A stretch of DNA of 64,000 bases. It comes from Trichostrongylus colubriformis. Lineage: Eukaryota; Nematoda; Chromadorea; Rhabditida; Trichostrongylidae. Positions 1 through 12,909 of the stretch are shown in pieces (the stretch's first letter is position 1; each line of letters opens with the position of its first letter). The translations under genes were made by a program, and so were the position numbers. The stretch spans positions 10,033,725-10,097,724 of the forward strand of contig OZ022260.1 of the NCBI GenBank assembly GCA_963978905.1, read 5' to 3'. Below the pieces are notes generated by a model, which had not been told where the DNA came from, did not search any database, and saw only the letters and a list, made by a program, of their open reading frames with translations.

Positions 1-577
1 TGCCGCGGTGGGCACATGATTTTGATGCCGTCGCTGCCGGTGCCGGCGTCGGTGCGCAAAGTATGACCGCAGCCTTAGCTGGCTCCCTTAACTGGCCATT
101 TTGCAGGGCATGCTTCAATTACGCCCACAGTTTCAAAAGATAAGATATGACACATGACATAATACTTTCCCGAAGATCCAGTCTTACCTTAATCTTGACC
201 ATCGCGTTCTACATATTTGATAGGTCCTTTTTCGTCTTGTGTTCCTTTTTGCAAACCATTTGACCACTTCTCCTCCTCGATCAGACACTGTTTGTTCTCC
301 CTCATTCATGCATTTCCCTTTCAAGCATATGTGTTCATTCAGAAAAGGTCGTTGATATTTGCTTAGCCAATCAATCCCTCCAATTTCACCATTTCCAAAC
401 GCTATTCCTGCAACCAATCAATTAAGCTCGTTTTATGATTTACCCGTACGTGTTGATGTATCGGTATATTTCTCTATGCATCGCTTATTCCTGCAGAACA
501 GGAACATCAAATAATAGACTGAGCAGAGTCATGGAGTACCTATAACATCGGCAATTAAACAGTAATGCACATACATA

Positions 578-1045
578 CAGTTGCGCTCAAAAGTCTTCGC
601 CCAAATGGTTTTTTACTTGGGTTCTTCACTTGTAACTTTATTACTGCACCGATCTAAGAGAAATTTTAGTGCGTTGTACTTGGAGAAACTGCATACTAAA
701 TATACTATTCTGGCGCTCAACCGTGTAAGTTACGTGGTTAAATGCAATTTTTTGTTTCTGTAGTGCCATCCTTATGCCGTCCCGCTGTGCCGTTGTCATC
801 AAAACTCGCGGTCTTTCTACAAAATATTAATTTTCTTTGAGTATTGCTCATTTTGTTTTTGTAAAGGTCGGTGGTCTTGTAGTAAATTCTTGTAAAAAAC
901 CATGAAAAGTGTTAAGCGGCACTCAAGTAGGGGGAAATGTGGACAGTAGGTTCAGGCACCACATATTAAAATTTTGCCAAATTTAGTCAAGTAGAAAAAA
1001 AGTTGTGACAAAAAAGTTTTGGCCGAATACTTTTGAGCGCTATTG
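578..1045 (+). mobile_element. Tc1-type non-autonomous element (MITE), copy 1
   Basis: Bounded by TA dinucleotides (576-577, 1046-1047), with terminal inverted repeats of the type CAGTTGCGCTCAAAAGTCTT. No transposase remains. A second copy lies inverted at 54851-55352. Confidence 0.85.
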
Positions 1046-1384
1046 TACATATATGTATAGGGTGATCCATAATTCATGCAAAAAATCATGTGCTACACCC
1101 TGTTTCTTTCAAATTATTCATTATTTTTAAGAAATTGGCATATCACACCCTACTAAAGTGATTCTGGAATATAACCCCCAGTTTTCATAGCTTATTGTTC
1201 GTTTAGCAGTTCGGAATCCAACAGAAATGCTAATCTACAGCTGAGCAGCACTGGAAATTCCCCAATACATTAGCGCACACGTTTTCTGATTGATCGACAC
1301 CTTACTACAACGGATTAATGACTCGTAAACCGTCGTACCGTCATGACTTCGATTAAAGTGGATGACCTGGAAAGGTGAGCAGTG

Positions 1385-1545
1385 TCAGGTCGCCGTCAGA
1401 CTTCGCGATTCTGCGATATTGCGATTTTACGGTGTCGCGGTTCCGTAAAGTTGCGACAAATCAATCGACAACAATCTCTAGGTCGTAGTATAGCGTGCGA
1501 AGTGCGACGTCGCAAAATCACGAAGTCTGATGACGGCCTTAGGTT
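1385..1545. repeat. Small palindromic repeat (GTCAGACTTNGCGATT family), copy 1
   Basis: The ends are complementary (GCCGTCAGACTTCGCGATT and its inverse near 1520-1543). The interior has runs of GCGATT. Related copies at 17328-17490 and 30222-30375. Confidence 0.65.
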
Positions 1546-1747
1546 TGCCTCCGCGCGATGAGCTCAACAGTGTACAAAATGTCATGATAAGTACCGCTAC
1601 CTAAAAATCGGTCTTCACAAGATCCCAATTTACTTTGTACTGAAGAGCAAAATAGTAGAAAATACCTGGAAACTTCGGAGGCACCATGGAGTTGAGAGCT
1701 ATATCACCGGGTATCTATGTGGCCCACAGGCTAGCAAAAACGTGCTT

Positions 1748-2179
1748 AAAGGAATCGTCCACGGAAAAATGAGTTTTTTTTTGTTACCCATATAGTCATG
1801 TTGTTTGTCTAATAAGGGCCGCATGCAAAACTTCATGCGAAGAAGTGCGAATTCGGCCAAGATACAGCTCCTCAAATTCTCGGCCTGGTGGGCGGGGCCT
1901 TCGAGTAAAAGCCCCGTTCCCCCGTCTGCTGCTGTTAAGACCGAAGAGTGGGATTGTTTACGTAACTTTCCGTTCCTACAATGCGTCCCCGACCACGGCG
2001 GACGACGGGGTGGGCACTTGCTCGGAGGCCCCGACCACCCGGCAGAGAATTTGTCGTGTTTTATCTTACCCGGATTCACATTTTCTTGTGTGGAACTTTG
2101 CATGCGGTCCACATTAGGCAAAAACAACATAAATATGTGGGTAACAGAATAACTCATTTTTCCGTGGACGATTCCTTTG
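1748..2179. mobile_element. MITE, AAAGGAATCGTCCACGG family, copy 1
   Basis: Begins AAAGGAATCGTCCACGG and ends in its complement CCGTGGACGATTCCTTT. Arms of more than 100 bp include ACCCATAT and GGGCCGCATGCAAA segments. The long open frames inside on both strands are an effect of the palindrome, not genes. Confidence 0.8.
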
Positions 2180-3520
2180 AAGGTTATGAGGCTAGCAATC
2201 ACAGCGGAAAGGGCGAATATATGTGTGCTCAATACAATCGAATATATGTTTCTGACTGTGTTAAATGAAGCTTGAAGTGCAATTTGCCCAGAGACGCTCG
2301 AACTTACGTTCATAAAAAAAAGTTACACCATAAAAACCGTGATGCATCCATTATGGATCACCCTGTACATAGATTGCGAGGATCAGGATCTACTGTAGTC
2401 ATCCACACCCTAAAAACTTCCCATACTATTATTACTTTTTCATATTTGTTTTTTTATATTTATTTGTCTTATTTTTATTTTTGTACTAATAATCCGAAGT
2501 TATAGGCCCTGGCTTTATAGTAGCTTTCTCTATAAGCTTTGCGTGAGAATGAAGTTTATCATTTTACTGGAATTCTATTTGGGAGCCAGTTGCTGTATTT
2601 TATAGAGAACAATCAGGTTTTATCTTTGTATTTCACCAGAGAACTTGAAGAAGTCCTTGATAAAATAAGGGGTTCTGTACTGCTTCGCAGTTTTCGATTT
2701 AATTTTGTAAGTTTTGAAAGATGAACTCGCCATTAAGTTAACTTGGAGGTGGTACCGATTCGAGAAGTTTGCTGTAGGTAGGTGAAGCAACCTATGAAAT
2801 GACTTCTAGTTCTATTTGGCAAATTTGGGAAAGAATGGGTGTTAATGCAGCTTAGGCAAGGTTCCATCCATCGCCTGTGCCAATGCTGTCAGTACCTCAA
2901 TCATCAATTCTGTTCCTCTATGTGTTCCAGTTCTGATGCTTGAATTTCAAAACTGAGACTTTTTTCTTGATTATCTCTTCTTTTTCCCACTTTCCTTTCT
3001 GTTTGCTATCGTTTTTTTTTTTCTCGTCGAATGAGTGTACCTGCTTTTGATAGGAATTTTCACAGACATTCTCCATTTCTACATACACCACCCACCTGAC
3101 ACCTTATTTCTTGATAGTGATTAATGATTGATAGTAATTTAGTTATTTATTCGCATAATTCGTTAATCATTAATTATTAATCAACTCAGCGTGAGTTTTT
3201 CTACCGAAAAGTAAGATTCGTGACATATTTCCCAATTCCTCACATGACTCATTTCATGAGCGTTTTTTTTGGCTCTCTAGTTCATTCCCCGTCTATGGTA
3301 AGAGAAAAATTCAAGAAAACCAAATATTATAAAAACCAGTTGGGCTGGCGCACACAACTGCGCGCGTCACACATGGAAGCATGCTAATTGGGCTTGATCG
3401 ATATCGATCGATCAGTATCATCACTCTAACGGTTTCAGATACCGGGAATTCGCAAAATCGGAAGAGGGAAACATAATTCTTCCCGTCAATCTCGTCCTTA
3501 AACCACTTTTGGAATTGAGA

Positions 3521-3840
3521 GTCCCAGCTTTGCTGCGACCCTAGGTATCAATTTTTCGCCATTCACCTTTCGAGGCTCCTTGTCGGCCCTCATCGGTTGC
3601 TATCGCTTTCGGTCCCTCAACATTAATGTCCCCTTACAATCCCCTACATCATTTCTGAAATTCAGGATCTCAGCTTTGCGGCGACGCGAGATGTGAATTC
3701 CCCATCATTCACCTTTCGAGACTCCTTATCGGCCCTTATCAGTAGCTATCACTTCCGTTCCCTCACCACTGATGTCCCCTTACCACCCCTTATATCACTT
3801 TAAAAATTCAGAGTCCCAGCTCTACTGCGACGCGAGAATG
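3521..3840. repeat. Tandem repeat, 146-bp period, about 2.2 units
   Basis: The segment GTCCCAGCTTTGCTGCGAC recurs at 3521, 3667 and 3813, an exact 146-base step both times. It ends at a (GACG)-type microsatellite. Confidence 0.8.
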
Positions 3841-3845
3841 AATTT

Positions 3846-3895
3846 CGTGACAGACGGACAGACGGACGGACGGACGGAGGGACAGACAGACGAAG
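3846..3895. repeat. Microsatellite of GACG/GACA units
   Basis: Runs of GACGGACGGACGGACGG followed by AGACGAAGCGTTTTATATA. A tail of this type is often seen at retroposon ends, but no element body was recognised upstream. Confidence 0.7.
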
Positions 3896-5237
3896 CGTTT
3901 TATATATAATAGGGATGGTCACAAGTCTAAATGACCAACATAAGAAAGATCTCGAAGAAATACTCTATTTCCATCAGAAACCATTTAGTTTGTCCACTGG
4001 TGATGTAGGTGGTGTTGCTACAAGTGGCGCTGTTCCCACTAATGAGGGGATTAAAGCCTGGGCCATGCCCTTCCGATTCAACCAAGACTCCTATGTCTTC
4101 GAAGACCGTGCATTGGTCTACACTCGCCTGCAGGATAAAAACGCTAGCATGTGTATCGGCTAGCCCTCGCGAGTCATAGTAATGCTTAAATGGCATTCAA
4201 ATGCCACCACGGTTCTAACTGAAAGTAGAATACGTGGCCATCCGGAAAAGGAAAGCAGTGATCAACGGTTAATGCTTTTCATTACCGTTTCTGTTGCAAT
4301 CGTCAAGTGCTTATCACTTTGATCAGCCCCTGTCATGTCGACGGGTCCGCCCGAATTGGCTATCATTTTTTTCGCACCCATTCTCAACCTGTATGGCGTT
4401 GTTACATTGATTTATGCTCGGAATAAGAGTCGGATCAATTCTTCGTGAATTTTTTATCCTTTCATTGTTGCAGTAAGATTACAGACTTTACATATTCAAT
4501 TAAGGAAATAGTTCACTACTTCACAAAGGCTTTTTTGGAATCTTGTTGAGGAAATAGGAGGTGAAAAAATGATTAAAGCAGGGCTTCATGACCAGATCGG
4601 TTGTCATCATCATTACCGGGGATTTGAAGAGCGAAATGAGTTGATTTGACCTCTGGAGAGCTCGTGGAAAATGGTAGTAGGGATAAAAAAAACCGGTCGT
4701 TCATTCAGTTGCACGCCAAAAATAATCCGATTTAATGGACACTATTGGATTGACAGGCAATAACATCCACGCCATAGTGTTTTCATGTTTTTCCATTTTC
4801 ACCATCATTTAGATTGTTCGAATTGCCACCCACTTTTATTATGTTTTGATGAATCAATCGATCGATCGATTAATGCTCTATTGCTGCTCAGACAACTAGA
4901 CTTTTCACAATTCATGTCTGATTAGTTGTTCTAAGGATGCTAAGCTGAGGGCACAAACAGGGAGTACCGGTTTGCCGACCTTTGCCCGAAATCGAAGCGC
5001 CTGTCCCTAATTCAGCCCCTCTGTGACACCTTTCGCATTGTGAACTGTGGTGAAAAACAACGGTTACTGGAAATTAAAGCTATGACTGCCTGCATAGCCT
5101 CCAAATGGCACATCCCACTTTGGTCCGAGTTATTCATTGTGTCCTCTTCTCCTCATTTTCGTTTTCTATTTCTAATTTTCTTTCTGGTTCCAACATCTCT
5201 TTTCGTAAAACCTCGGCACTGATGTTACTTATAATTT

Positions 5238-5469
5238 CCTCTGCTATGCCAACGAGGTTGTTAGGTAGAACTTCTACTGATGGCATGACGTTTCGCGTCT
5301 TCCTCAAAGGCCCAGTCCACCACCGCGAGAGCGGAACGTCGCCACTCCGTGTCAGTTATTGTCCGCTGTCGCGGTCGTGGACAGGGCCTATAGGAGGAAG
5401 GCGATATGGTCGAAACGTCAGGCCGTTTTTAAAAGTTCCACCTAACAACCTCGTTGGCATAGCAGAAAA
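5238..5469. mobile_element. MITE, CTGCTATGCCAACGAGG family
   Basis: The left arm CTGCTATGCCAACGAGGTTG is matched by its complement at 5441-5465. Arms are about 60 bp and include a GACGTTTCG segment. A diverged relative is at 10846-11344. Confidence 0.75.
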
Positions 5470-7570
5470 AAATGTAATTTGTTTTTTTCTATTTTTACAT
5501 ATTTTTAGATGCAAAGATATAGTTCGGGATCAACTCTCATATTGTGCGTACCTTCCCCTACCGAATAGGAGATAAACACATCGTTTACATTAATCTATTC
5601 GAAAATACACAATGAATTTGCATGTATAGAATCGCAGTGCTATTTGAATGTTTATTGTCCTGATGATGGCTTGTTCCCAGCCTGAACAAGTCTACCTCTC
5701 CCCTTTGTCAGACGAGTCCCAATATGAGCTGATCGATTGGATGCCCGCTGCGGGCACAATTATATGTATACAGCACTGGATTCCGGTTCAAGGCTGTAAG
5801 AAATGGCATAGCTATTCCTCCTACTCATCCTTTCTATATCGTGATTTTGTGGTGTTTTTTTTGGCTCACAAGCGATAACTCATCTGTGACAACTGGTAGT
5901 TCTGTTCTGTAGTAGCCGTTTATAGCAAGTCTTTAAAAGAAGGTATTCCATACGCCATTTATATTTCGCGATTGTGATGGTTGTGATCGATTCCCTGTCA
6001 TGCTCACTGGGTTACGTGCTGTGTTCGAATACCAACTTATCAGCAGGTAGGCGGCATACAAGCTCAGTTGGTGGCCTCAGGCACACCATGAGATGGTAGC
6101 GACCATCGCAGAGTATGAGTGCAGCCTAGGCATAGTGGTGACCTAGAGATCCCACTGGGTATCATGGCCAAGAAATTAGTTACATCAGCGTTGATTTCAT
6201 TGCTCGTTGTATTCAGCAATAAATGAGCAATAAATTTTCAATCGTTGAATACAGGACATCCCATCGCCACAGTGGGCTAGGTGCTTAACAAATGCTCAGA
6301 ATTACTAACAGAAGCCTTCAATACTTGTAGTTATTTCATTGCCAGACGTACCATTTTGTCTATTTGTTAAATTCATAGCCAACTCACTCAACTTCCCATA
6401 TCTATGGACCCCATGACTGTTGCTCGTTTTCTTTTAGAAGACCAATTGATGAGATAATGAGGTATTTTGCGAGTCAACGCAAGCAATCGCACGATTTGCG
6501 CTATTCACGCGAATTGGGTATGAATAATCACCAAATCGGGACCATCTTATCCTTTCAGCCTGAATCGCCTAAATCTCGCGAGTCACGCGAAGATCGGCTT
6601 CTAAAATATACCTCTGCTGCAATCTGACACTTATTGGAAACCAATTCATTTATGGGAATCAATCTGAATGGGCTGATTGTCACGTGAACCGGTGGCTATG
6701 ATGCCCTTAGGTTTTCTGAAGCCTTCCTGCCTAATTACTGGAACATTTGTGATTGCAAGGTAAAGCTGTGCTTACTGCAATTTCACTGCAGCTCTTAAAT
6801 TGTAAGAAGGCCTCCATAAGCTATCGAAATTGTCCGGGATAGTTTTTCGTCTTAGAACACTCTTTGCTACTTGATGAAGGTTTTTCAAGAAATTCCTTAA
6901 TTACTACACGATTAAGAAGGAGCCGAACATTACCTCAAGTTTTCAGAGTTAATGTTCCCCAATGGCTCAGCTTCCACGCTATTTGCGCAGCATTCGGTGT
7001 TGGGGGCGGAGGGGAGGGGGGTTGGGAACGAGAGGGGATGGAGGGGTAGCGAGTGTTCTCACAAGACTCTAGGATGAGGGAACTCCAAAATTGTTGGAAC
7101 ATCGGCTCATAGAAAAGTTCCCTATCATGTCAGAAGTAATTCATCCATGTCAGAGCTTCGGCTCCTCACACTGAGTCTGATGCTCATAACACATATCACC
7201 AAGTTTTTATAAGCGGAATTGTTTATTTATCAGATCTACTCGACTGGACCACAAGGAAAAATAGCTGACTGTCTCTCTATCTCGAACATATTCCAAAAAT
7301 TTTCTCGAATATTGTTTTCCACAGTCGGAGACCCATAAAGGTACATATCCCTGATTCAGTGCTATTTGTTCAGGACAGTGTCCTTCTCGATGCTGTAGTT
7401 CCATTGATTCTACATTCATGAACAGATCTGATATATCCTTCTGAATCGCTAAGTTTACTAGTTTTTTTTTTAATTTTGAATCGATTTTTCCATACCTCGT
7501 TCATATATGTATTGCTATAGCGAATTTATTGAATGATCCCGTGATTAGAATCGGCTCGTTTACAAGTTGT

Positions 7571-7580
7571 TTGTTTACAG
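7571..7580 (+). other. Splice acceptor abutting the start codon of p24-A
   Basis: TTGTTTACAG directly precedes the ATG. It is either a spliced-leader trans-splicing site, as is common in nematodes, or the 3' end of an intron following a non-coding first exon. The same arrangement precedes both other p24 genes in the window. Confidence 0.6.
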
Positions 7581-10500
7581 ATGCGGTTATTCCTGGTGTC
7601 TTTCCTCATAGTGCTTGTTTCCAATGTTGCCTTATGTTTCGATTCTCATAAAGACATTATGATAACGCTCACTGTGGATCTCGAATCAAGGCTTACATGT
7701 TTCTATCAAACCCTGAAGACTGGCCTATCGTTGTCCATTTATGTCGATGTGAGTTCTTATGCAATCCCTTCTAACTTCGTAGGTTCCTTATTTGACACGA
7801 CAAAACGATAGCACGTGGCTTGTCCATTCGAGATGCGCCACACACTCGATTTTTTGGGAATTCTACGGCACTTAGAGGGGAGCAGCTGTTTGTTGCCAGA
7901 CGAGTCTGGTACCGATTCACCATTTTTGAAAAGATGAGTGGTGCGTGGGAAGTGGAATGGATGACTAGCGTTCACGACATCAGGATTGGGACTGGCCCAG
8001 AGCTGCTATAGGCTGAGCACATTCTAGGACACTCAATATGAGTCATCAGCGAAAAGCGCCACTGCGTCTTGCAACCTACGGCCCTTTGCTATGATTCTTC
8101 AACTCGTATTTGATCCTGCGGCCTTGCAAATGTGCTGCGTACAGCGAAGTTTGCAAGACGCCGCTCCTTGATCTCATCATCCCCTTTTACCGCTGGAAAA
8201 AGACGGAAACTTGCCTGCCTGGAAACGTACCATTATAACAGAAAATTGTGCGATCGCTTCTCACGCGATGCGATGGGTGCAAGCCAGGGAGTCTATTAGT
8301 TTGGTCCAAAAGCGATCATGCTTATAGGAATCGTCCATGGAAAAATGATTTTCTCTTACCCATATATTTCTGTTGTATTTGCTTAAAAAGGGCCGCATGC
8401 AAAGTTTCGCGCGAAAAAAGGAGAATTCGGGAGAGTGGGACTCTTAACGTAATTTTCTGTTTCTCCAATGCGTCTCCGACCGCGGCGAACAGGCTCGCCC
8501 ACCCCTCGAAATTTGTGGTGCTTTATCTCAGCCCGATTCCCATTCTTCGAGTGAGACCTTGCATGCGACCCACATCGGGCAAATACAACATAAATATGTA
8601 TATGGATAACAGAAAATTCATTTTTCCGTAGGTAATTCCCTCGAATGAAAAATGGAACTTTTTACCGCTTTGAGACACCATATACGGGCTTCTAGCTCAC
8701 ACCCATCGCGTCACGTGCGTTACGCCCAGCGCGAATTTCCTGTCCTATTGACACACATCCAAGCTCGCCTGACACCTTACCGGCTGTAATCGCGCAGCAT
8801 ATCCACATCGATTTTAATCTTGTTTATTTGTTTCATTGGTTATTTTGCATTCCTGTGAACAAAAGGATGAACTAGTAAAACAAATCATGTATTGTGTGTA
8901 TATAGGAAACTTTTAATTTCAGCCTTCAATTTCTGTTAAACTATCGGTTCGACTTACATCTCCTTCTCGCGAATATTCCGAATGGACGGAAGCAAATGGA
9001 CCGGGTGGTGCCATCCACGTAACTCATAATGTTACAGAAGATGGTTTGTTCATGACATTGTCTTGGAATATGCTTGAAATATTCGAGCCTTCCATTTTTC
9101 GAATACCCATGAATTTCAATGCGCTACCGCTATCACATTCCCAACCACGAGAGCTGTATCGTGACATTTTCCTATGCACAGTAACCAGTGTATGTCACGA
9201 AGATGTTTCGATAAGAAGAAGGGTAGAAGCAAATGTTGACAATTAAAACATCAAACAAGTGACGACACCGCGGTAGTAAGGGAGGACAACATGTTTTTTT
9301 CCAGTTGGGGAAGCGGCTTTCAAAGATCTGATCTGCGTAGAAACTCGCGTTGAATAGCGCTCCGCAGGCTCTTCATTGTCGCCTCGCTTCGGTGCGTTCT
9401 CGCGCGGTGGATGGCATGCCAGACTATCCGCGGAGGGCGGGGCAACATTTACTGGTGGCCTCGCCGTCTGCATCACCCCTGCAGACGACGCGACAGCACG
9501 TCCTTCATAAGGACATGTGGTCAGGGGAGGGTGTTCTTTCTCGAATTTTTAATCATTTCACTTCGCTTTTTAGTTACTACTTTACCATACTTTTGGCTTT
9601 CGTTTTCGACTATCGGCCAAAATGGTCCCCAAAGAATTACGTGGGCGTGCGATTGGGCAGTTACTGCCAAGTGAGCCCAGTCTCAAGAGATTTCCTCTTC
9701 CTGACCTGTTTGTCAAAATCGCCCCCGCTGTGCGTGGTGATTGTGATGTCAGCTAGAACGCTATGTGAGATCTGATAGGACACAGGCTGTCCCTCGACTC
9801 ACCCCATTCAGAGATATAAACACATCTCCAAACGCCACTACGCGTACTTCAGGCTGCATTCGTACTACTTGGCGTCATCGACGCCGGGTATGAATTTAGC
9901 CTTAGGGTGATTTAGCTGAAAGGAATTAATTTTCGCTGTTTAGGTGACTGGGAGGTATGCATCGCATCTCCACAGCAAGCCAGAGTACTCTTTCACTTGT
10001 ATGCATTCAACAAGGATGATCACGAGGAGAATATTCAGAATCTCAAGGATCTTTCAGAACTCGAGAAGAACCTCACTGTAAGTTCACATTGGGAACAGAC
10101 ATCCATCGCCTATAACTTTCCTTTTTTAGAATGTGTTGACGAATCTTAATGAACGTCTCTACCATATATTTTACTCTATAAAATTCTACAATCAGGTAGG
10201 ACTTTGAGCTACGATGTACAAATTATAATCAATGATATCCACCGGGGGCGCAATAAAACTGTTATGCGATTAAAAAAACAGAATATTTCCGGCATGGGAA
10301 CAACAAATGAGACGAAAATTGGATAATAAATATTTATAACGACTATAGGTATGTATTTTTTCATTACTTTTCGGTTCTACCTCCTTTCGAATGACGGCGC
10401 GTAGACGTTGGGGGGTGCGAGTCGATGACAGGACGCAGGTAGTCGATGTTGAGTTTTACCCGCTCTGGTCGAAGGGCAGCTTCGAAGGACTCAAAACTTC

Positions 10501-12909
10501 GATGAATTGTTCGCACTCCTTCTCTTCTCAATATCCACAGATGGCGTAATCCAGAGGGTTGAGATCGGGGCGAGGAGCTTCGCGTTCGATGAGCAGGTGC
10601 TCATTGGTTCACATTACGTCATCGATTTCTTATCGACACCCACCTGAAGCGCCGTCATTCGAAATCGAGGAGGTCGAATAGAAATATGATGATGATATAT
10701 TGTACAGAATCGTTATGAATATTTTTACCCAGTTTTCGTTTCTTTTGTTGCACTCTTGCCAAAGATATTCAGTTTTCTACCGCGGAACAGTGTTTATTGG
10801 CACCTTGTACTGATTGATTAATATGTGAAAAGATTAGTCGTGTGCTGCTTTGCCAAACGAAGTTCTCAGGTGGATCAGTTTTATTGATGGCCTGAGTTTC
10901 GACCCTTTCGTCGTCTTTAAAGGACTCCAAAAGCCATTTCGGTTCTACTCATTCAATTCATGAGACGTCGAATAGACAAAAGAAGGGAAGAACTCACCCC
11001 GTGATCCACCGCGAGTGGTAGGACGTCGCTAGCGACTCGTGTTAGTATGATGAGCGACTGGGAATTACTATACAGCGGTGATGACACAGCGCTGTCAGTC
11101 GCGACATCATTCTAACACACAAAGTGATACAAACGAAGTAAGTTCAACTTCCTTCTTTTGTCTATTTGACGTCTCATGAATTGAATGGGTAAGTCCGAAA
11201 TGCTACGGGCTTTTGGCGCTCGATCGGGTGAGTCAAGGGTCAGCGAACTTTGAGCCACTTTGTAGACTTCTGAAGACGACGAAAGGGTGGAAATGTCAGG
11301 CCATTAATAAAACTGTTCCATCTAGAAACCTTCTTTGGCACACGAATAATTGAACATCATGCCCAGGTTTCAAGTAGAGAGAACTTGGAGAAAGTGTGAA
11401 AAGACTTGAGTCAATGATAAATACTTATCATTGCGACCGCAGGGCTTGAACACACTCGGCGACTCCACGGGTGGTAGTTTATGTAAGGTCGCGTTTTGAC
11501 TTTGCGGTGCCGGCGGCAGGTCGTGACTGCGTGTCTCTGCACCTCCCCCGTGCCACTCTGCCTCACCCTGCCGTGTGCACGCGTCCGAAAGTGTGAACGC
11601 GGCCGAATAGGCGTACATCGATTGCGGCCGGATACTAGTTTCCGCCCACTGAAAAATAATGCCTCCCGCCAATATTCTCATTCACATGAAACCAGCTAAA
11701 GGCTGACAGTGCAGCTTGTGCTAATTGAAGTCCGCCAACAGTTGAGCGAACCGAATCGTCTAAGTGATCTAAAGCGATCTACCGGACGGGTGGGATGAAG
11801 TGGGTGAGAAATTGTAAAGTACGCTATGAAAGCTTCTCGGGTGTGTTATGTAAGTAGGAACGTTTGAGTAAGGCTTTCTCCTCATACACAATGAAGGAAA
11901 AACAGAAGGCACACCTTGCATAACCAGACTAATCTACATTCTTGAGATCGTAGATGTATGTCCGTTACTATCCACGCCATTGTTATGCCGTCATCATCCT
12001 ACACCTGTTCGAAGCCGGGTTCCTAGGCTTGGAGATAACTTCCCTTTCTGACAAGGTGCTTCTCGCCGCGGGGTCAGGCACCAGACGGAAAAGTAAGCGA
12101 CGCTGTCAAAGCTTCTTTCCTGAGAAGGCTCAGGCAAATCTGGAGTAGCCCTGGAGGACAACCCCCAACTGCAGGAACCAGCTGCCGGAAAGGGCCAGCT
12201 ATCTCCCAGTCAGATTCCTAATAAGAGGATGAGGCTACTTGCGCCAGAATATCGCGTTGCCGCCCGTGGCGAGCGGCGCGGCGGGTGCGTGCCAGTGGCA
12301 GGGCGTGGCAGCCTTCAAGCGAGGCAGTGTGGCATGGGTGGCCACGGAGTGGGTGGAGGAGGCAGAGTGGCATGGGTGGAAGCGCAGAGGTGACACAGCC
12401 ACGCTCTGCCGGGCTCCCAAGGGCAATCGATTCGCAAAACGTACTGGTGGCGCCGCGAGTGCGACGTCACGAAGCGATTTTGTGGCGTAAGTATCCTCAC
12501 CCCCTAACAAGACAACTGAGGATGGCTAATTGGGTTCAAGCGGGGTAACACTGTGATGGCACGAAAAACCGTGCAACTTGGTTAGTTACCCTAGTATGTA
12601 CTCTTCGGAAGTAAGTTGTCCAATGTAAGTGACGCGAGGTATTAAGACCTTCAATAAGATTTGATATATTCTCAACAGCATCACAATGCGTTACTAAAAA
12701 CAATTGAATTCATCTGTTCAGTTTTATTTCATTATGAACGCAGTCTTTTTAAGATTTCGGTTCGAGACGTGGCAATGCAAGAGAAGAGTTCTCATTTCAT
12801 CAAAACGTATGTCGTATTATTCTGCATCAGTGCCGTAATTGCCAGTATGGTCGAAGTGTTTCTCGTTCGTCGCATGTTCCGAGTGGATCCATCAAAAATT
12901 CGAATTTAA
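7581..12909 (+). CDS. p24/TMED family protein, paralogue A (5 exons)
   Basis: Predicted type I membrane protein of 214 aa of the p24 (emp24/gp25L/TMED) family, whose members cycle between ER and Golgi as cargo receptors and COPI/COPII adaptors. Exons: 7581-7748, 8923-9043, 9944-10077, 10130-10195, 12754-12909; phases 0,1,0,0 agree at every junction. Residues 1-19 are a signal peptide. The GOLD domain follows, with the family signature CFYQTL at Cys40 and the partner Cys102 (DWEVC), the pair that forms the GOLD disulfide. An N-x-T glycosylation site (HNVTED) lies just before Cys102. Residues 142-163 are the membrane-proximal region, about 178-201 the transmembrane helix, and the 13-residue tail is RRMFRVDPSKIRI. 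The tail has a Phe after RR but no C-terminal KKxx. The start is chosen because ATG follows TTTACAG directly and begins a signal peptide. The exon 5 acceptor is TTTTAAG, which is weak; a TTCAG at 12720-12721 would shift frame. Intron 4 (2.6 kb) is full of repeats. Confidence 0.85.
8325..8641. mobile_element. MITE, AAAGGAATCGTCCACGG family, copy 2, in intron 1 of p24-A
   Basis: Shorter, diverged copy: AGGAATCGTCCATGGAAAAA at the left, GGGCCGCATGCAAAG near 8390, and TTTTTCCGTAGGTAATTCC at the right. Confidence 0.7.
10320..10740. mobile_element. Palindromic MITE (TCGACCTCC family), copy 1, in intron 4 of p24-A
   Basis: TTTCGGTTCTACCTCCTTTC at the left and GAGGAGGTCGAATAGAAAT at the right form inverted ends. 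The inside shares GCGAGTCGATGACAGGACGC with 24835-25235. Confidence 0.7.
10846..11344. mobile_element. MITE related to 5238-5469, in intron 4 of p24-A
   Basis: Inverted arms: GCTTTGCCAAACGAAG with CAGTTTTATTGATGGCCTGA at the left, and the complement with GGCCATTAATAAAACTG and CTTTGGCA at the right. Confidence 0.7.
11485..11600. repeat. GC-rich dispersed repeat (GTGCCGGCGGCAGG family), copy 1
   Basis: Shares TTTGCGGTGCCGGCGGCAGG and TGCGTGTCTCTGC with 14575-14745, 18650-18805 and 56525-56705. Confidence 0.6.
12238..12495. repeat. GC-rich dispersed repeat (GGCAGTGTGGCATGGGTGG family), copy 1, in intron 4 of p24-A
   Basis: Marked by GGCGAGCGGCGCGGCGGGTG, GAGGCAGTGTGGCATGGGTG, CTCTGCCGGGCTCCCAAG and GGTGGCGCCGCGAGTGCGAC. 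Open frames on both strands are compositional. Confidence 0.7.

Larger units (their letters stand above)
1..7580. other. Intergenic region upstream of p24-A
   Basis: Apart from the listed MITEs and tandem repeats I see no supported gene. The first 80 bases are a GC-rich repeat end (GTGCGCAAAGTATGACCGCA) that recurs at 15734. The short open frames at 3915 and 5648 have no splice or homology support that I can defend. Confidence 0.6.

Noticed and set aside
1699..2313. 204-codon minus-strand open frame with open frames on the other strand
   Set aside because: It lies within a palindromic MITE present in five copies; long frames on both strands are expected from the inverted arms.
5648..5878. 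Open frame with PEQVYLSPLSDES, reminiscent of the start of a purple acid phosphatase
   Set aside because: The resemblance is one short motif; no following exon, no metal-binding motifs, and the frame degenerates within 30 residues.
12235..12510. GC-rich open frames on both strands, CpG-island-like appearance
   Set aside because: The same sequence recurs at five other places including intron interiors, so it is a dispersed repeat rather than a promoter or gene.
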